Virus record (IMG/VR): IMGVR_UViG_3300031601_000028
Location: 1-26,280 of that record
Source of the DNA: a virus
Direction: 5' to 3' (one strand)
DNA length: 26,280 nucleotides
A program made the translations under genes and the position numbers. The notes under the pieces were generated by a model that made no database searches, was not told where the DNA came from, and saw only the letters and a list, made by a program, of their open reading frames with translations. Of the stretch, positions 7,262-15,046 are shown one piece after another; position 1 is the stretch's first letter, and each line of letters begins with the position of its first letter.

Positions 7262-8286
7262 TGCCATCAAAAGAGTATTGGACTAAAAGAGAGGAACTAA
7301 GAGCCGCTAGACTATACAATCAAGCCGACAAATCATTAAAGGACTTGAAGTCTATCTTTTATGAAGCTAACCTAAAGATTAACAAGGAAATATCATACTT
7401 CTATACACAATACGGAATCAACATGAAATCACCAGTATTTGAAACACTGAAAGACGGCACACAAGTATTGAAGGGTGAGTCAATTAAAAGAACTGTACCA
7501 ATGTATGAAGCAAGCAAGTATAAGAGGCTAGACAGCCTTAAAAAGCAACTCAATTTAATTCTAGGTGATATGGCTAAAGATCAGAAAGCTTATATGATTA
7601 CAGAATTAAAGCTATTAGCACAAGAATCATACACTACACAGTATTTTAATATATTTGAGGGTTATGGAACAGGATGGAGTTTTGATCAACTAGATCCTAA
7701 AATGATTAATCAGTTAATTTATAATCCTGTTAATGGTCAAGACTTTAGTAAAAGAATTTACACCAACAGAAATTTACTTGCTAATCAAGTTCAACAAGAG
7801 TTAGACAATGGACTTATACAGGGCATTTCTACCCGAGACATGACCAAACGTATAGAGAAGAAGATTAAACCGCTTCTAGTGGACGATAAGAAGGGTGCAG
7901 CGTATCGAGTAGCAGAAACATTGATGAGAACAGAGATAACAAACACATATGCACAAGCTACATTACAAGGCTATAGAGAAAGCGGTATAGTTAAAGAATA
8001 TGAATATCTTGCTACACTGGATAATAGAACAAGTAGTATTTGTCAAGATCTTGACGGTAAAGTATTCAAGTTAGAAAACGCAACAACAGGATTAAACTAT
8101 CCACCTATGCACCCAAATTGTCGTTCAACAACCCTTTCCAAGTTTGACGATGATGTATTTGAGCGTAGGGCAAGGGATGAAGAAGGGAACACCTACACAG
8201 TGCCTTCTAATATGAATTACAAGGAATGGAAAGCGGTTCATGTGGATAAGACAATGACACAGGCAGAGTGGAAAAGGAGTAAATAA
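7261..8286 (+). CDS. Minor head protein, Mu F / SPP1 gp7-like
   Basis: A capsid-internal protein that associates with the portal and takes part in DNA ejection or procapsid assembly in SPP1-type phages. The 341-aa protein has a helical N-terminal half and a C-terminal Mu F domain (about 215-295): M-R-T-E-I-T-N-T-Y-A, then YLATLDNRTSSICQDLDGKVF, and the Cys/His cluster C261, H284 and C287 in YPPMHPNCRST. It starts in the stop codon of the portal gene (TAATG). No toxin or other effector domain is fused after the Mu F domain, unlike some prophage versions. Confidence 0.88.
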   Translation: MPSKEYWTKREELRAARLYNQADKSLKDLKSIFYEANLKINKEISYFYTQYGINMKSPVFETLKDGTQVLKGESIKRTVPMYEASKYKRLDSLKKQLNLILGDMAKDQKAYMITELKLLAQESYTTQYFNIFEGYGTGWSFDQLDPKMINQLIYNPVNGQDFSKRIYTNRNLLANQVQQELDNGLIQGISTRDMTKRIEKKIKPLLVDDKKGAAYRVAETLMRTEITNTYAQATLQGYRESGIVKEYEYLATLDNRTSSICQDLDGKVFKLENATTGLNYPPMHPNCRSTTLSKFDDDVFERRARDEEGNTYTVPSNMNYKEWKAVHVDKTMTQAEWKRSK

Positions 8287-8456
8287 TGAAAATGTTACTT
8301 GAGGATATGGAAATTGAAGGCGTTGTAATGTCAAAAGGCATGGAGTTTTCAGAGGGTGCGGATAATACTATAGTGTGGTCAAAAGGTAAAATAGCCATTA
8401 CAGTTTGTATGGAATGTTTCAAAGATAATCAATTAGCAGACTACTACAAGGAATGA
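8286..8456 (+). CDS. Hypothetical protein, 56 aa
   Basis: ATG 8286 overlaps the stop of the Mu F gene (TAATG). The product (MKMLLEDMEIEGVVMSKGMEF...) is acidic with short strands and a CMEC pair near residue 41-44 that might bind a metal. It ends the first structural transcription unit and is followed by a dyad and promoter. Function unknown. Confidence 0.6.
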   Translation: MKMLLEDMEIEGVVMSKGMEFSEGADNTIVWSKGKIAITVCMECFKDNQLADYYKE

Positions 8457-8472
8457 CGAACGATTAACAACA

Positions 8473-8501
8473 TTGAAATATAAACGTTCGTATGGTATAA
8501 T
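8473..8501 (+). promoter_or_regulatory. Sigma-A promoter ahead of scaffold/capsid, with flanking dyad
   Basis: TTGAAA (8473-8478), a 17-bp spacer and TATAAT (8496-8501). A 7-bp inverted repeat, ACGAACG (8456-8462) and CGTTCGT (8485-8491), encloses the -35 box, so a repressor or activator could bind here. It would add capsid and scaffold transcripts over the terminase read-through. A ~70-nt leader separates it from the scaffold ATG. Confidence 0.7.
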
Positions 8502-8578
8502 AAGTAGATAATAATTTAAATTTAGACTATTACAAATACAGGGAGCCGGAACGCTTCGCCAAAACTAAAGGAGAAAAG

Positions 8579-9208
8579 ATGTTAGAGAAATTAAAAGAGT
8601 TGCTAGGCGAGGAATTGTCAGCACAAGTAGAAACAAAGTTAGGAACTGTAGAACTTGCGATAATGAATGATGGAACAGTGGTCAAAGCTGATAAGCACGA
8701 TACACTTAAAGGGGATTTACGATTATTGCAAGAGAAGTATGATGCGGACCTAAAGAAAGTAAACGCAGATTTGACAACAGCGATAACTAATGCGGGAGAT
8801 TACGACACGCTAAAGGGAACTTTGGCAACGTTGCAAGGCGATAATGCTAAGTTATCAGAGGATTTCGGCAAAGAACTTAACACTATAAAAATCAATTCAG
8901 CCATTAAGGTTGACTTGGTGAAAGAACAGGCCAAAGACATTAAATCAGTATTGGCACATATAGATCTTTCAAGGGTTACACTTGACGGTGAAAACTTGAT
9001 TGATTACACAGAACAACGAGACAGCACAAAAAAAGACTTTCCTTATCTATTCGGTGAAGAAGTACAGAAGGGTAACAAAATAACAGACACGAAAGATCCC
9101 GATAAACAAAAAAACCCTTGGTCAAAAGAACATTTCAACTTGACGGAACAAGGTAGAATTGTTAGGGAGAATCCTTCACTAGCCGAAACAATGAGGAATA
9201 CTAAATAG
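8579..9208 (+). CDS. Capsid scaffolding protein, GP20-like
   Basis: An assembly scaffold around which the capsid shell polymerises, lost at maturation. The 209-aa sequence matches the Phage_GP20 type: an N-terminal helix (MLEKLKELLGEELSAQVETKL), a long coiled coil with LQEKYDADLKKVNADL and LATLQGDNAKLSEDF, then the family block INSAIKVDLVKEQAKDIKSVLAHIDLSRVTLDGENL (about 103-139), and a polar C-terminal tail. Start ATG 8579 follows AAAGGAG. It is placed directly before the major capsid gene, as expected. Confidence 0.85.
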   Translation: MLEKLKELLGEELSAQVETKLGTVELAIMNDGTVVKADKHDTLKGDLRLLQEKYDADLKKVNADLTTAITNAGDYDTLKGTLATLQGDNAKLSEDFGKELNTIKINSAIKVDLVKEQAKDIKSVLAHIDLSRVTLDGENLIDYTEQRDSTKKDFPYLFGEEVQKGNKITDTKDPDKQKNPWSKEHFNLTEQGRIVRENPSLAETMRNTK

Positions 9209-9219
9209 GAGGACACACA

Positions 9220-10206
9220 ATGGCAGCAACTAAAATAGGCGATATAATAGTACCTGAGGTGTTTATACCTTATGTAACAGAGAAAACAGCCGAACTATCA
9301 GCATTTGTAAAATCAGGAATAATAGTACCTGACGCAAGACTTGACGCATTAGCAATGCAAGGTGGAAAACTTATCAATATGCCTTTCTACACAGATTTAG
9401 CAGGTGATGACGAGGTTCTTTCAGATTCAGGTTCACTTACTGCGGGAGCAATTGGAACTGGTAAAGACATTGCAGCATTGCTTCAAAGAGGTAGAGCGTG
9501 GGGAGTTAATGACCTGGCTAAAGCACTTTCAGGTGATGATCCAATGGCAGCAATAGGAAATCTTGTGGCTGAATATTGGGCAAGAAGAGAACAAGCAATA
9601 TTGATTGCAACTCTAGGTGGAGTATTCCTTGATAACATAAACGATTCAAGTGACCACATTAATGATATAGCAATTGAAGAAGGAACAGCAGCAACAGAAG
9701 CAAACCTGATTGGAGCAGAAGCTATAATAGATGCTTCAACACTATTAGGCGATAACGCTAATATGGTGGTAGCAATAGCGATGCACTCTAAGCCTTATTC
9801 AAGACTACAGAAGCTTAATCTTATTGACTTTGAGCCAACTAATACTCAAAACATCGGATTTGGAACATATCTTGGTAAGACTGTTATAGTTGATGATACT
9901 ATGCCAAAAACCGCAGGATCTACAGATGGTTACAAATATACATCATATATCTTTGCAAAAGGAGCGATTGGTAGAGGTGAGGGAATGGCACCAGTACCAT
10001 TTGAAACAGATAGAGATTCACTAGCAGGAACTGACTACATGATTCACAGAAGACACTTTATACTTCATCCTAGAGGAATTGCGTTCCAATCTGATACAAT
10101 TACAGGAACAACACCATCAAATACAAATCTTGCACTTGCTGCAAACTGGGACAGAGTTTATGAATCTAAAAACGTCAGAATTACATCGTTGGTAACTAAC
10201 GGTTAA
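9220..10206 (+). CDS. Major capsid protein
   Basis: Shell protein, probably HK97-fold of the SPP1 gp13-like group, 328 aa. Supporting segments are the N-terminal IGDIIVPEVFIPYVTEKTAE, the middle GDDPMAAIGNLVAEYWARREQ, and the highly typical block MHSKPYSRLQKLNLIDFEP followed by GTYLGKTVIVDDTMP (about 188-232) and the C-terminal IHRRHFILHPRGIAFQ. No protease gene or N-terminal delta-domain is present, consistent with a separate scaffold. AGGAGG precedes ATG 9220. Confidence 0.88.
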   Translation: MAATKIGDIIVPEVFIPYVTEKTAELSAFVKSGIIVPDARLDALAMQGGKLINMPFYTDLAGDDEVLSDSGSLTAGAIGTGKDIAALLQRGRAWGVNDLAKALSGDDPMAAIGNLVAEYWARREQAILIATLGGVFLDNINDSSDHINDIAIEEGTAATEANLIGAEAIIDASTLLGDNANMVVAIAMHSKPYSRLQKLNLIDFEPTNTQNIGFGTYLGKTVIVDDTMPKTAGSTDGYKYTSYIFAKGAIGRGEGMAPVPFETDRDSLAGTDYMIHRRHFILHPRGIAFQSDTITGTTPSNTNLALAANWDRVYESKNVRITSLVTNG

Positions 10207-10219
10207 AGGAGGTTACTAA

Positions 10220-10657
10220 ATGAGTAAACTTGCAAAATTAAAAGAAAAAGCCTTTAAGTACAGTATGAAAGGTTTTTATGAATATATGGAAATGCAGGAA
10301 AAGGCATTGAATGGTGATATGGTGCTTGAAGTAACCCCGGCAACGTTGGGAAGCTCGGCAGCCACTATTGCAACAAGAGATGTAACAGTTAAGCTACTTG
10401 ATGCAGACGGAAACGCTCATTCTTGGTTTAACGGTACTTTTGCCATTGCAGTTGATGACGTTACTGACGGAGATGGAACCTCGGCTATAGAAGATTCAGC
10501 AACTACAGTTACTATGGTTGAAGGTGTTGGAACGTTTACAATCGAGTACAGCGACACCTGGGCAGAAGCAGACACCGAAACATTGACAGTAACAGGCGGT
10601 ACATTGCTTGGTTATACAATTACAGACAAAACAAGCGTTGACACGCTAGTAGCTTAA
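10220..10657 (+). CDS. Probable Ig-like capsid accessory/decoration protein
   Basis: A 145-aa protein made of a short basic helical N-terminus (MSKLAKLKEKAFKYSMKGFYEYMEMQEKAL, about 30 residues) and a strand-rich domain. The latter (VLEVTPATLGSSAATIATRDVTVKLLDADGNAHSWF ... GVGTFTIEYSDTWAEADTETLTVTGGTLLGY) has the Thr/Val/Gly pattern of bacterial Ig-like folds found on capsids and tails. Its position directly behind the capsid gene suggests a capsid-bound decoration protein with the N-terminal helix as anchor. That role is inferred. A hairpin-plus-T structure follows the stop. Confidence 0.55.
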   Translation: MSKLAKLKEKAFKYSMKGFYEYMEMQEKALNGDMVLEVTPATLGSSAATIATRDVTVKLLDADGNAHSWFNGTFAIAVDDVTDGDGTSAIEDSATTVTMVEGVGTFTIEYSDTWAEADTETLTVTGGTLLGYTITDKTSVDTLVA

Positions 10658-10662
10658 TAAAT

Positions 10663-10695
10663 AGCGGATGCCTAAATAGTGTCCGCTTTATTTTT
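10663..10695 (+). terminator. Likely rho-independent terminator after the capsid unit
   Basis: AGCGGA (10663-10668) pairs with TCCGCT (10682-10687), extendable by two G-U pairs, and is followed by a T-rich run broken by one A. It probably reduces, without abolishing, transcription into the accessory genes downstream, since no promoter is obvious after it. Confidence 0.65.
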
Positions 10696-10707
10696 AGGAG
10701 GAATACA

Positions 10708-10884
10708 ATGGGACTTTGCGGTTTCAACAGAATGAGGCGAGAACAAGAAGCTAAATTGAAAGAAATCATAGAACCAACAGCAGATGATATTAGACAACAA
10801 GCTAAAGCATTAGGCATCAAGTCTTGGCATGTTAAGAAAATAGAAAAGTTGATTAAAGAAATCAAGGAGGTAAATAATGGATAG
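10708..10884 (+). CDS. Small HeH/SAP-like helical protein, 58 aa
   Basis: ATG 10708 follows AGGAGG. The N-terminus MGLCGFNRMRREQEAKL resembles the M-x-x-C-x-F-N-R start of small proteins often found near phage head genes. The C-terminal IRQQAKALGIKSWHVKKIEKLIKEI has the helix-extended loop-helix pattern of HeH/SAP-like motifs, which in other proteins bind nucleic acid or protein partners. It overlaps the next gene by 8 bp. Function unknown. Confidence 0.6.
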   Translation: MGLCGFNRMRREQEAKLKEIIEPTADDIRQQAKALGIKSWHVKKIEKLIKEIKEVNNG

Positions 10885-11155
10885 ACAAACAAGATTAATG
10901 GAAACGTCATTAGGCAATCAAGGATCTAAAGCCATAACCGGAGTTGTAGCAGTAACACCAACAGCAGGGAATTTCTTCACTTGTCTGCAAGTTATTGAAG
11001 ATGCACAAGTATCAGCGCAGACAGACGTAGATATAGTTAATGCGGATTTATCGACAATCACAACAATACCTGCAGGACAGTTTATATATGGAAAGTGGAA
11101 ATCAATTACATTAACAAGCGGTTCAATGATAGGTTACTATGAAAAGCCACTTTAA
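10877..11155 (+). CDS. Probable small virion protein, 92 aa
   Basis: AAGGAGG lies ahead of ATG 10877, inside the end of the previous gene. The product is mainly strand-forming (SKAITGVVAVTPTAGNFFTCLQVIEDAQVSA ... FIYGKWKSITLTSGSMIGYYEKPL). The ending with G-K-W-x-x-I-T-L-T-S-G-x-x-I-G-Y is a pattern I associate with small structural proteins of unrelated tailed phages. A head decoration or fibre-base role is plausible because the large 898-aa gene follows 12 bp later. Not proven. Confidence 0.5.
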   Translation: MDRQTRLMETSLGNQGSKAITGVVAVTPTAGNFFTCLQVIEDAQVSAQTDVDIVNADLSTITTIPAGQFIYGKWKSITLTSGSMIGYYEKPL

Positions 11156-11167
11156 GGCGGTGAAATT

Positions 11168-13864
11168 ATGTTAGGATTAGGATTAGGAATAAACAAACAA
11201 AATGCGGGTGCAGTGGCCATGGCACCTACGCAAGACTTGCTATACAAACAAGCACCACTAACAAGTAAAAATAGCACAACTTTCTTCGGTGATTCTTCGG
11301 CAAACTTCGTATCAGAAATAGGTCACGAGTTCCAAAACACCCACCTAGTAGGAGATGGAGCAACAGCAATATCTTTCTATGCTGCATTAGATGGCAAATG
11401 GATAAGATACTACAACGTGAACACTTTAGCATGGGTAGAGGTAGTCTATAACCACGCAACTGGATTAATCCTCTCACTAGGTTTAGAAGTCCTTGAAATG
11501 TATACAGAGTTAGGCGATGTGTATGCTTTGGAAGAAGTTGTTGGAGATGTATTCTATAATCTGAAAGGTTCTGACAATGGAAGTACAACAGCTACAAGTA
11601 CAACGCTCGACACTTTTAGAGCAGGACGAAACGATATAGTTTCTAACTTCGTGCATGAGAATAGAGGGAAGGTTACTCATCAATTTGGATATAGTATTGG
11701 TTCAAGTAACGAGATTGTACCGCCTGTTATGGACAATATTAGAGGGTTAGATATTAGCAATCCGACAGGATACGATGCAATAGGTGGCCTCTTGCAATAT
11801 GTAGGCAAGATAAAACTACCTTTGTACCTAAAGGATAGCGGTGCATTGAAAGGTAACGGTACAGACAACTACATTGATTTAGGACTTGCACCCATTGACT
11901 CCGCTGATTGGTATTGGGAAGTGTTAGGGAAATTCAACAGTTTAGATAGTACATTTGAACTAAATGGTTCACGAGAAGCAACTAACAATGATAATTTTCA
12001 TTGGGGCATTAACCCTAACGATACTTGGCAACTAGGGTATAAAAACGATACAGAAAGGAGTGTAATTTCGGCTGATACAGATTTACACATTTTTAAATGT
12101 TGTGGCAATGGCAAATTTTATATTGACGATGTTTTAACTATAGATAAATCACTTGTTATAGGAAATATAGCAACAATAGTTTTATGGTTAGGTGGCAGAA
12201 ATTTAGATGGTTCACTAATATATCCGTCTAACTTCACCGCTCTATATTCAAAAATAGTTTATCAGGGCGAGACGTTGCAGTACATTCCTTTTAGTGGATA
12301 CGCCCCATCGACAGACTTAGCGGCTTATTCGTACATCGACAAGGCAGGGACGAACGCAGAATATACTTTAGAAGGTACTGTGGGTGCAAGCAATATAGTT
12401 GCACAAGATTCCTACCACGAGAACATGACGAATGGGTTTGACTTATGGCAGAATGATACAGATTCAACTTATTATAGAGTTCCATTCGATGAAGATGGAA
12501 ATTCGATATTGACAAGTGGGGGAACGCTTGCGGGTTACACATGGGTATCACGTCACCCTCAACCTTCAAACCACCTTCTTCCTTGCGAAACTAAATTTGA
12601 GATGGCAAGAGAGCCTATGATAGTTCAACATACTAACTTTTTCAGAGATGATGCTATGCGGACTATGGACTATGATGATATATTCGACTTCAAAAATAAA
12701 ATCTTCGTGAGAGATAAAGACATATATAAAGACAGATTATTAGTATATAAAAGCGAATTAAGTGGAAGTGCTTTAACGAGAGCAATCAATTACACTTCAC
12801 CGTATGAAGAGTATTTCAGAATAGAAATGCTTGCGGGGTTAATGGACTTTTCTATTGCAAATGCAGATAATGTGAAATGGTATTTTCCAGATGGCACAAC
12901 ATCAACTGCGGATAAACCCGCTAAGACATTAGCATCAGATGGAATTGTTTATCTGACGTGTAGTGATTTTAGCAAAAGCAATATAGAGATAAAGGATAAT
13001 GGAACAGATGCAAAATATGTAGGGGATACGAGTGACTTCCCTAATTTTATATACTACGCATCCTTCTACAGCACATCAGTAACAGGAGATGTTGCAGATA
13101 TAAAAGCAACAAACACCGCAATCTTCTACAACACCGCAGTAACAGGAGATGTTGCAGATATAAAAGCAACATACTACGCAAACTTCGGCGGCACATCAGT
13201 AACAGGAGATGTTGCAGATATAAAAGCAACATACTACGCAAGCTTCGCCAGCACCGAAGTAACAGGAGATGTTGCAGATATAAAAGCAACAAACACCGCA
13301 TCCTTCTACAACACCGCAGTAACAGGAGATGTTGCAGATATAAAAGCAACATACTACGCAAACTTCGGCGGCACATCAGTAACAGGAGATGTTGCAGATA
13401 TAAAAGCAACAAACACCGCACGCTTCTACAACACAGCGGTAACAGGAGATGTTGCAGATATAAAAGCAACAAACATCGCACGCTTCTACAACACAGCGGT
13501 AACAGGAGATGTTGCAGATATAAAAGCAACAAACATCGCATACTTCTACAACACAGCGGTAACAGGAGATTTGGGTGGATTGCACCCAATAACAAATTAT
13601 TTAAATCTATCTAGCACAACTGTATATGGTGCTTACACACAAGTTACAGGAACGAGCGTTCCGTCCACCACAGACCTTTCAGATACATCAATGACAGCAA
13701 CGGACATGGATAATACATTAATTGCGTATGCGGCAACAACAAGAAACGGTGGTTCATTTACAGCAACAAATATGACTAGAACATCGGCATCAGATGCGGC
13801 GGTTGCAACTTTAGAGGGTTCCCCTAGAAACTGGACTATTTCTGACATAACTAAAGTAGTATAA
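11168..13864 (+). CDS. Large modular surface protein with LamG-like domain and LRR-like repeats
   Basis: An 898-aa protein of probable adhesion function, coded on the head side of the gene order rather than with the tail tip. An N-terminal segment (residues 1-140) has strands like those of fibre N-termini (GHEFQNTHLVGDGATAISFY). Residues about 225-375 form a LamG/concanavalin-like jelly-roll (LKGNGTDNYIDLGLAP, GNGKFYIDDVL, YSKIVYQGETLQYIPFSG). Residues about 618-801 are 20-aa repeats of type V-T-G-D-V-A-D-I-K-A-T with a variable half, resembling short bacterial leucine-rich-like repeats (later NYLNLSSTTVYG). The C-terminal 80 residues (TATDMDNTLIAYAATTRNGG ... GSPRNWTISDITKVV) resemble the cap found after such repeats. 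Start ATG 11168 has a GGCGGTG-type RBS. A capsid fibre or receptor-binding role is inferred; a tail fibre is the alternative. Confidence 0.6.
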   Translation: MLGLGLGINKQNAGAVAMAPTQDLLYKQAPLTSKNSTTFFGDSSANFVSEIGHEFQNTHLVGDGATAISFYAALDGKWIRYYNVNTLAWVEVVYNHATGLILSLGLEVLEMYTELGDVYALEEVVGDVFYNLKGSDNGSTTATSTTLDTFRAGRNDIVSNFVHENRGKVTHQFGYSIGSSNEIVPPVMDNIRGLDISNPTGYDAIGGLLQYVGKIKLPLYLKDSGALKGNGTDNYIDLGLAPIDSADWYWEVLGKFNSLDSTFELNGSREATNNDNFHWGINPNDTWQLGYKNDTERSVISADTDLHIFKCCGNGKFYIDDVLTIDKSLVIGNIATIVLWLGGRNLDGSLIYPSNFTALYSKIVYQGETLQYIPFSGYAPSTDLAAYSYIDKAGTNAEYTLEGTVGASNIVAQDSYHENMTNGFDLWQNDTDSTYYRVPFDEDGNSILTSGGTLAGYTWVSRHPQPSNHLLPCETKFEMAREPMIVQHTNFFRDDAMRTMDYDDIFDFKNKIFVRDKDIYKDRLLVYKSELSGSALTRAINYTSPYEEYFRIEMLAGLMDFSIANADNVKWYFPDGTTSTADKPAKTLASDGIVYLTCSDFSKSNIEIKDNGTDAKYVGDTSDFPNFIYYASFYSTSVTGDVADIKATNTAIFYNTAVTGDVADIKATYYANFGGTSVTGDVADIKATYYASFASTEVTGDVADIKATNTASFYNTAVTGDVADIKATYYANFGGTSVTGDVADIKATNTARFYNTAVTGDVADIKATNIARFYNTAVTGDVADIKATNIAYFYNTAVTGDLGGLHPITNYLNLSSTTVYGAYTQVTGTSVPSTTDLSDTSMTATDMDNTLIAYAATTRNGGSFTATNMTRTSASDAAVATLEGSPRNWTISDITKVV
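13051..13570 (+). repeat. 60-bp in-frame tandem repeat array, eight full units
   Basis: Eight consecutive 60-bp units (13081-13560) with a half unit before and ten bases of a ninth after. The first 30 bp of each unit are identical in all eight copies, including silent positions; the second 30 bp vary. One codon (13121 and every 60 bp after) reads ATC, AAC, AGC, TCC, AAC, CGC, CGC, TAC. Units 2 and 5 (13141, 13321) are identical, and units 1 and 4 differ in that one codon only, indicating duplication of a 180-bp block. The last three units share the silent variant ACAGCG. Confidence 0.95.
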
Positions 13865-13877
13865 AGGAGGTAAAAAT

Positions 13878-14273
13878 ATGATTAAGGCTTACAATTTAGA
13901 CAAAAAAGCAATCAACACAATGCTTGACGATGGAGTAGAGCTAGAAGGTTTTATTGGTGGGTTTAAAGTTACTGACTTGACTGCCGAAGTGGTAGGATTG
14001 CCGAATTGCGAAGATATAACTTACACACAAAATGATGACGAAGTTGAGACTATCGCGAGACGTAATCTGACGGTTGATGAATATTTTGGCACGAAGAGAG
14101 AAGTTGACGGAGTAACCTATGTATACGCACAGATTAAGCGAGGGAAGAATTATAACTATACCACAGGTGCAGAATTAATTATATTAAGAGATTTATTTGG
14201 TAAGGAAAATTTGCTTACCAAAAGTGAGTGGAATGATTTAATTGTCGAAATTCCAACCGAAACTATGATTTAG
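13878..14273 (+). CDS. Unknown protein, first of a paralogous pair, 131 aa
   Basis: AAGGAGGT precedes ATG 13878. Function not recognised. It aligns along most of its length with the 151-aa product at 14591: M-L-D-D-G-x-x-L-E-G-F-x-G-G-F near residue 15-29, then V-E-T-x-x-x-x-x-L-T-V-D-E-Y-F (about 55-69), Y-V-Y-A-x-I-K (77-83), and Y-N-Y-x-x-G-x-E-L-x-I (about 90-101). Small mixed alpha/beta protein without membrane segment. It sits between the large surface protein and the connector genes, so a virion accessory role is possible but not shown. Confidence 0.6.
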   Translation: MIKAYNLDKKAINTMLDDGVELEGFIGGFKVTDLTAEVVGLPNCEDITYTQNDDEVETIARRNLTVDEYFGTKREVDGVTYVYAQIKRGKNYNYTTGAELIILRDLFGKENLLTKSEWNDLIVEIPTETMI

Positions 14274-14319
14274 CTTTAAGTAATCTTATAAAATTGTCAT
14301 TTTATGAGATGTGAAAATA

Positions 14320-14350
14320 GACCCCTGTAACCGTTGCAATCACAGGGGTT
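14320..14350 (+). repeat. Perfect 8-bp inverted repeat (hairpin)
   Basis: ACCCCTGT (14321-14328) and ACAGGGGT (14342-14349) form a perfect GC-rich 8-bp stem, plus one G-U pair, with a 13-nt loop. There is no T run after it, so it is not a standard terminator. It lies 53 bp upstream of the small disrupted gene at 14403 and could be a processing or attenuation structure, or an insertion scar. Confidence 0.6.
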
Positions 14351-14402
14351 CAGCACCAAAAAAGTGGAATAAAAGCAAAAACTACTACTTTTGGAGGAAA
14401 AC

Positions 14403-14568
14403 ATGGCAGAAGACAAAATGTTACCAGAATGTGCAGAAAAAAATCGGCAAAATAGAAAGTCAAATATGTACTATTTTTAAAAAAATGAATACTATGGATG
14501 ATATTAAAGATATTGCCACAAAACTATCTGTTTTAATGGAAAGAAATGAAATAGATAATATAAAATAA
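14403..14568 (+). pseudogene. Small gene broken at a 7-A run
   Basis: TTTTGGAGG precedes ATG 14403, a convincing translation start. The frame from this ATG gives MAEDKMLPECAEK and then reaches TAA after 25 codons. If one A is removed from the A7 run at 14437-14443, the frame continues as IGKIESQICTIFKKMNTMDDIKDIATKLSVLMERNEIDNIK and stops at 14568, a plausible 54-aa helical protein with XhlA-like charge pattern but no membrane anchor. Explanations are a real inactivating indel, homopolymer phase variation, +1 slippage during expression, or a sequencing error. The 25-aa product alone looks meaningless. Confidence 0.5.
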
Positions 14569-14590
14569 TAAATTATGAAAGGAAAACTAA

Positions 14591-15046
14591 ATGGTAACAA
14601 TTAAAGGTGAAATGACTAAAGAAAAACTCAAAAGATACATGGACGAAGGAAACACCGTAGAAGGTTTCAAAGGTGGCTTCATGTGTGCTAACCTTGACGC
14701 GCCAGTTGACATCAGATTACCCCATTCTGTCAATGTGGAGTGGGTACAAGATGTAAAGGGCGAGGTTGAAACTTCAATCGAAACTGTATTGACAATCAAG
14801 GAGTATTTCAACAACATTGAGGATAACTATGTGTTTGCTAATGTACGAACAAAGACCAAAGGCATCTACAACTATCCAAACGGCGAACAGTTAAAAATTA
14901 TGATGGAAATGTTCGACGGCGATAACATAGTTGAGGAACTTGATTTCAAAGTTAAGGTGGCTGATATTAAGTTTGCGAAGGCTTCGATTGATAAAGAGAT
15001 CATTGAGAAAGAGGTAATAGAGAAGGTGGAAAAAATTGTTAAATGA
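14591..15046 (+). CDS. Unknown protein, second of a paralogous pair, 151 aa
   Basis: ATG 14591 follows GAAAGGAAAA. It is the paralogue of the gene at 13878, sharing Y-M-D-E-G-x-x-V-E-G-F-x-G-G-F near the N-terminus, V-E-T-S-I-E-T-V-L-T-I-K-E-Y-F in the middle and Y-N-Y-P-N-G-E-Q-L-K-I later. It has an extra C-terminal helical tail of about 25 residues (IDKEIIEKEVIEKVEKIVK) that looks like a coiled coil. Its end overlaps the connector gene at 15036 by 11 bp, tying it translationally to the head-completion module. Function unknown. Confidence 0.6.
   Translation: MVTIKGEMTKEKLKRYMDEGNTVEGFKGGFMCANLDAPVDIRLPHSVNVEWVQDVKGEVETSIETVLTIKEYFNNIEDNYVFANVRTKTKGIYNYPNGEQLKIMMEMFDGDNIVEELDFKVKVADIKFAKASIDKEIIEKEVIEKVEKIVK

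Noticed and set aside
13051-13570. CRISPR-like array (30-bp identical repeats, 30-bp variable spacers)
   Set aside because: The array is in frame inside one long gene, the period is exactly 20 codons, and the variable halves are related to each other. No cas gene or leader is present.
13051-13570. Diversity-generating retroelement target
   Set aside because: No reverse transcriptase, template repeat or adenine-directed change is seen; the pattern fits repeat recombination.
13047-13595. 182-codon minus-strand frame, very rich in Leu and Cys
   Set aside because: It is the complement of the 60-bp repeat array; lack of stops is copied with the repeat. No RBS or natural composition.
14311-14568. 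85-codon gene from GTG 14311
   Set aside because: The first 30 codons run through a GC-rich hairpin and have no RBS. The ATG at 14403 with TTTTGGAGG explains the downstream coding sequence better, with a one-base frame break.
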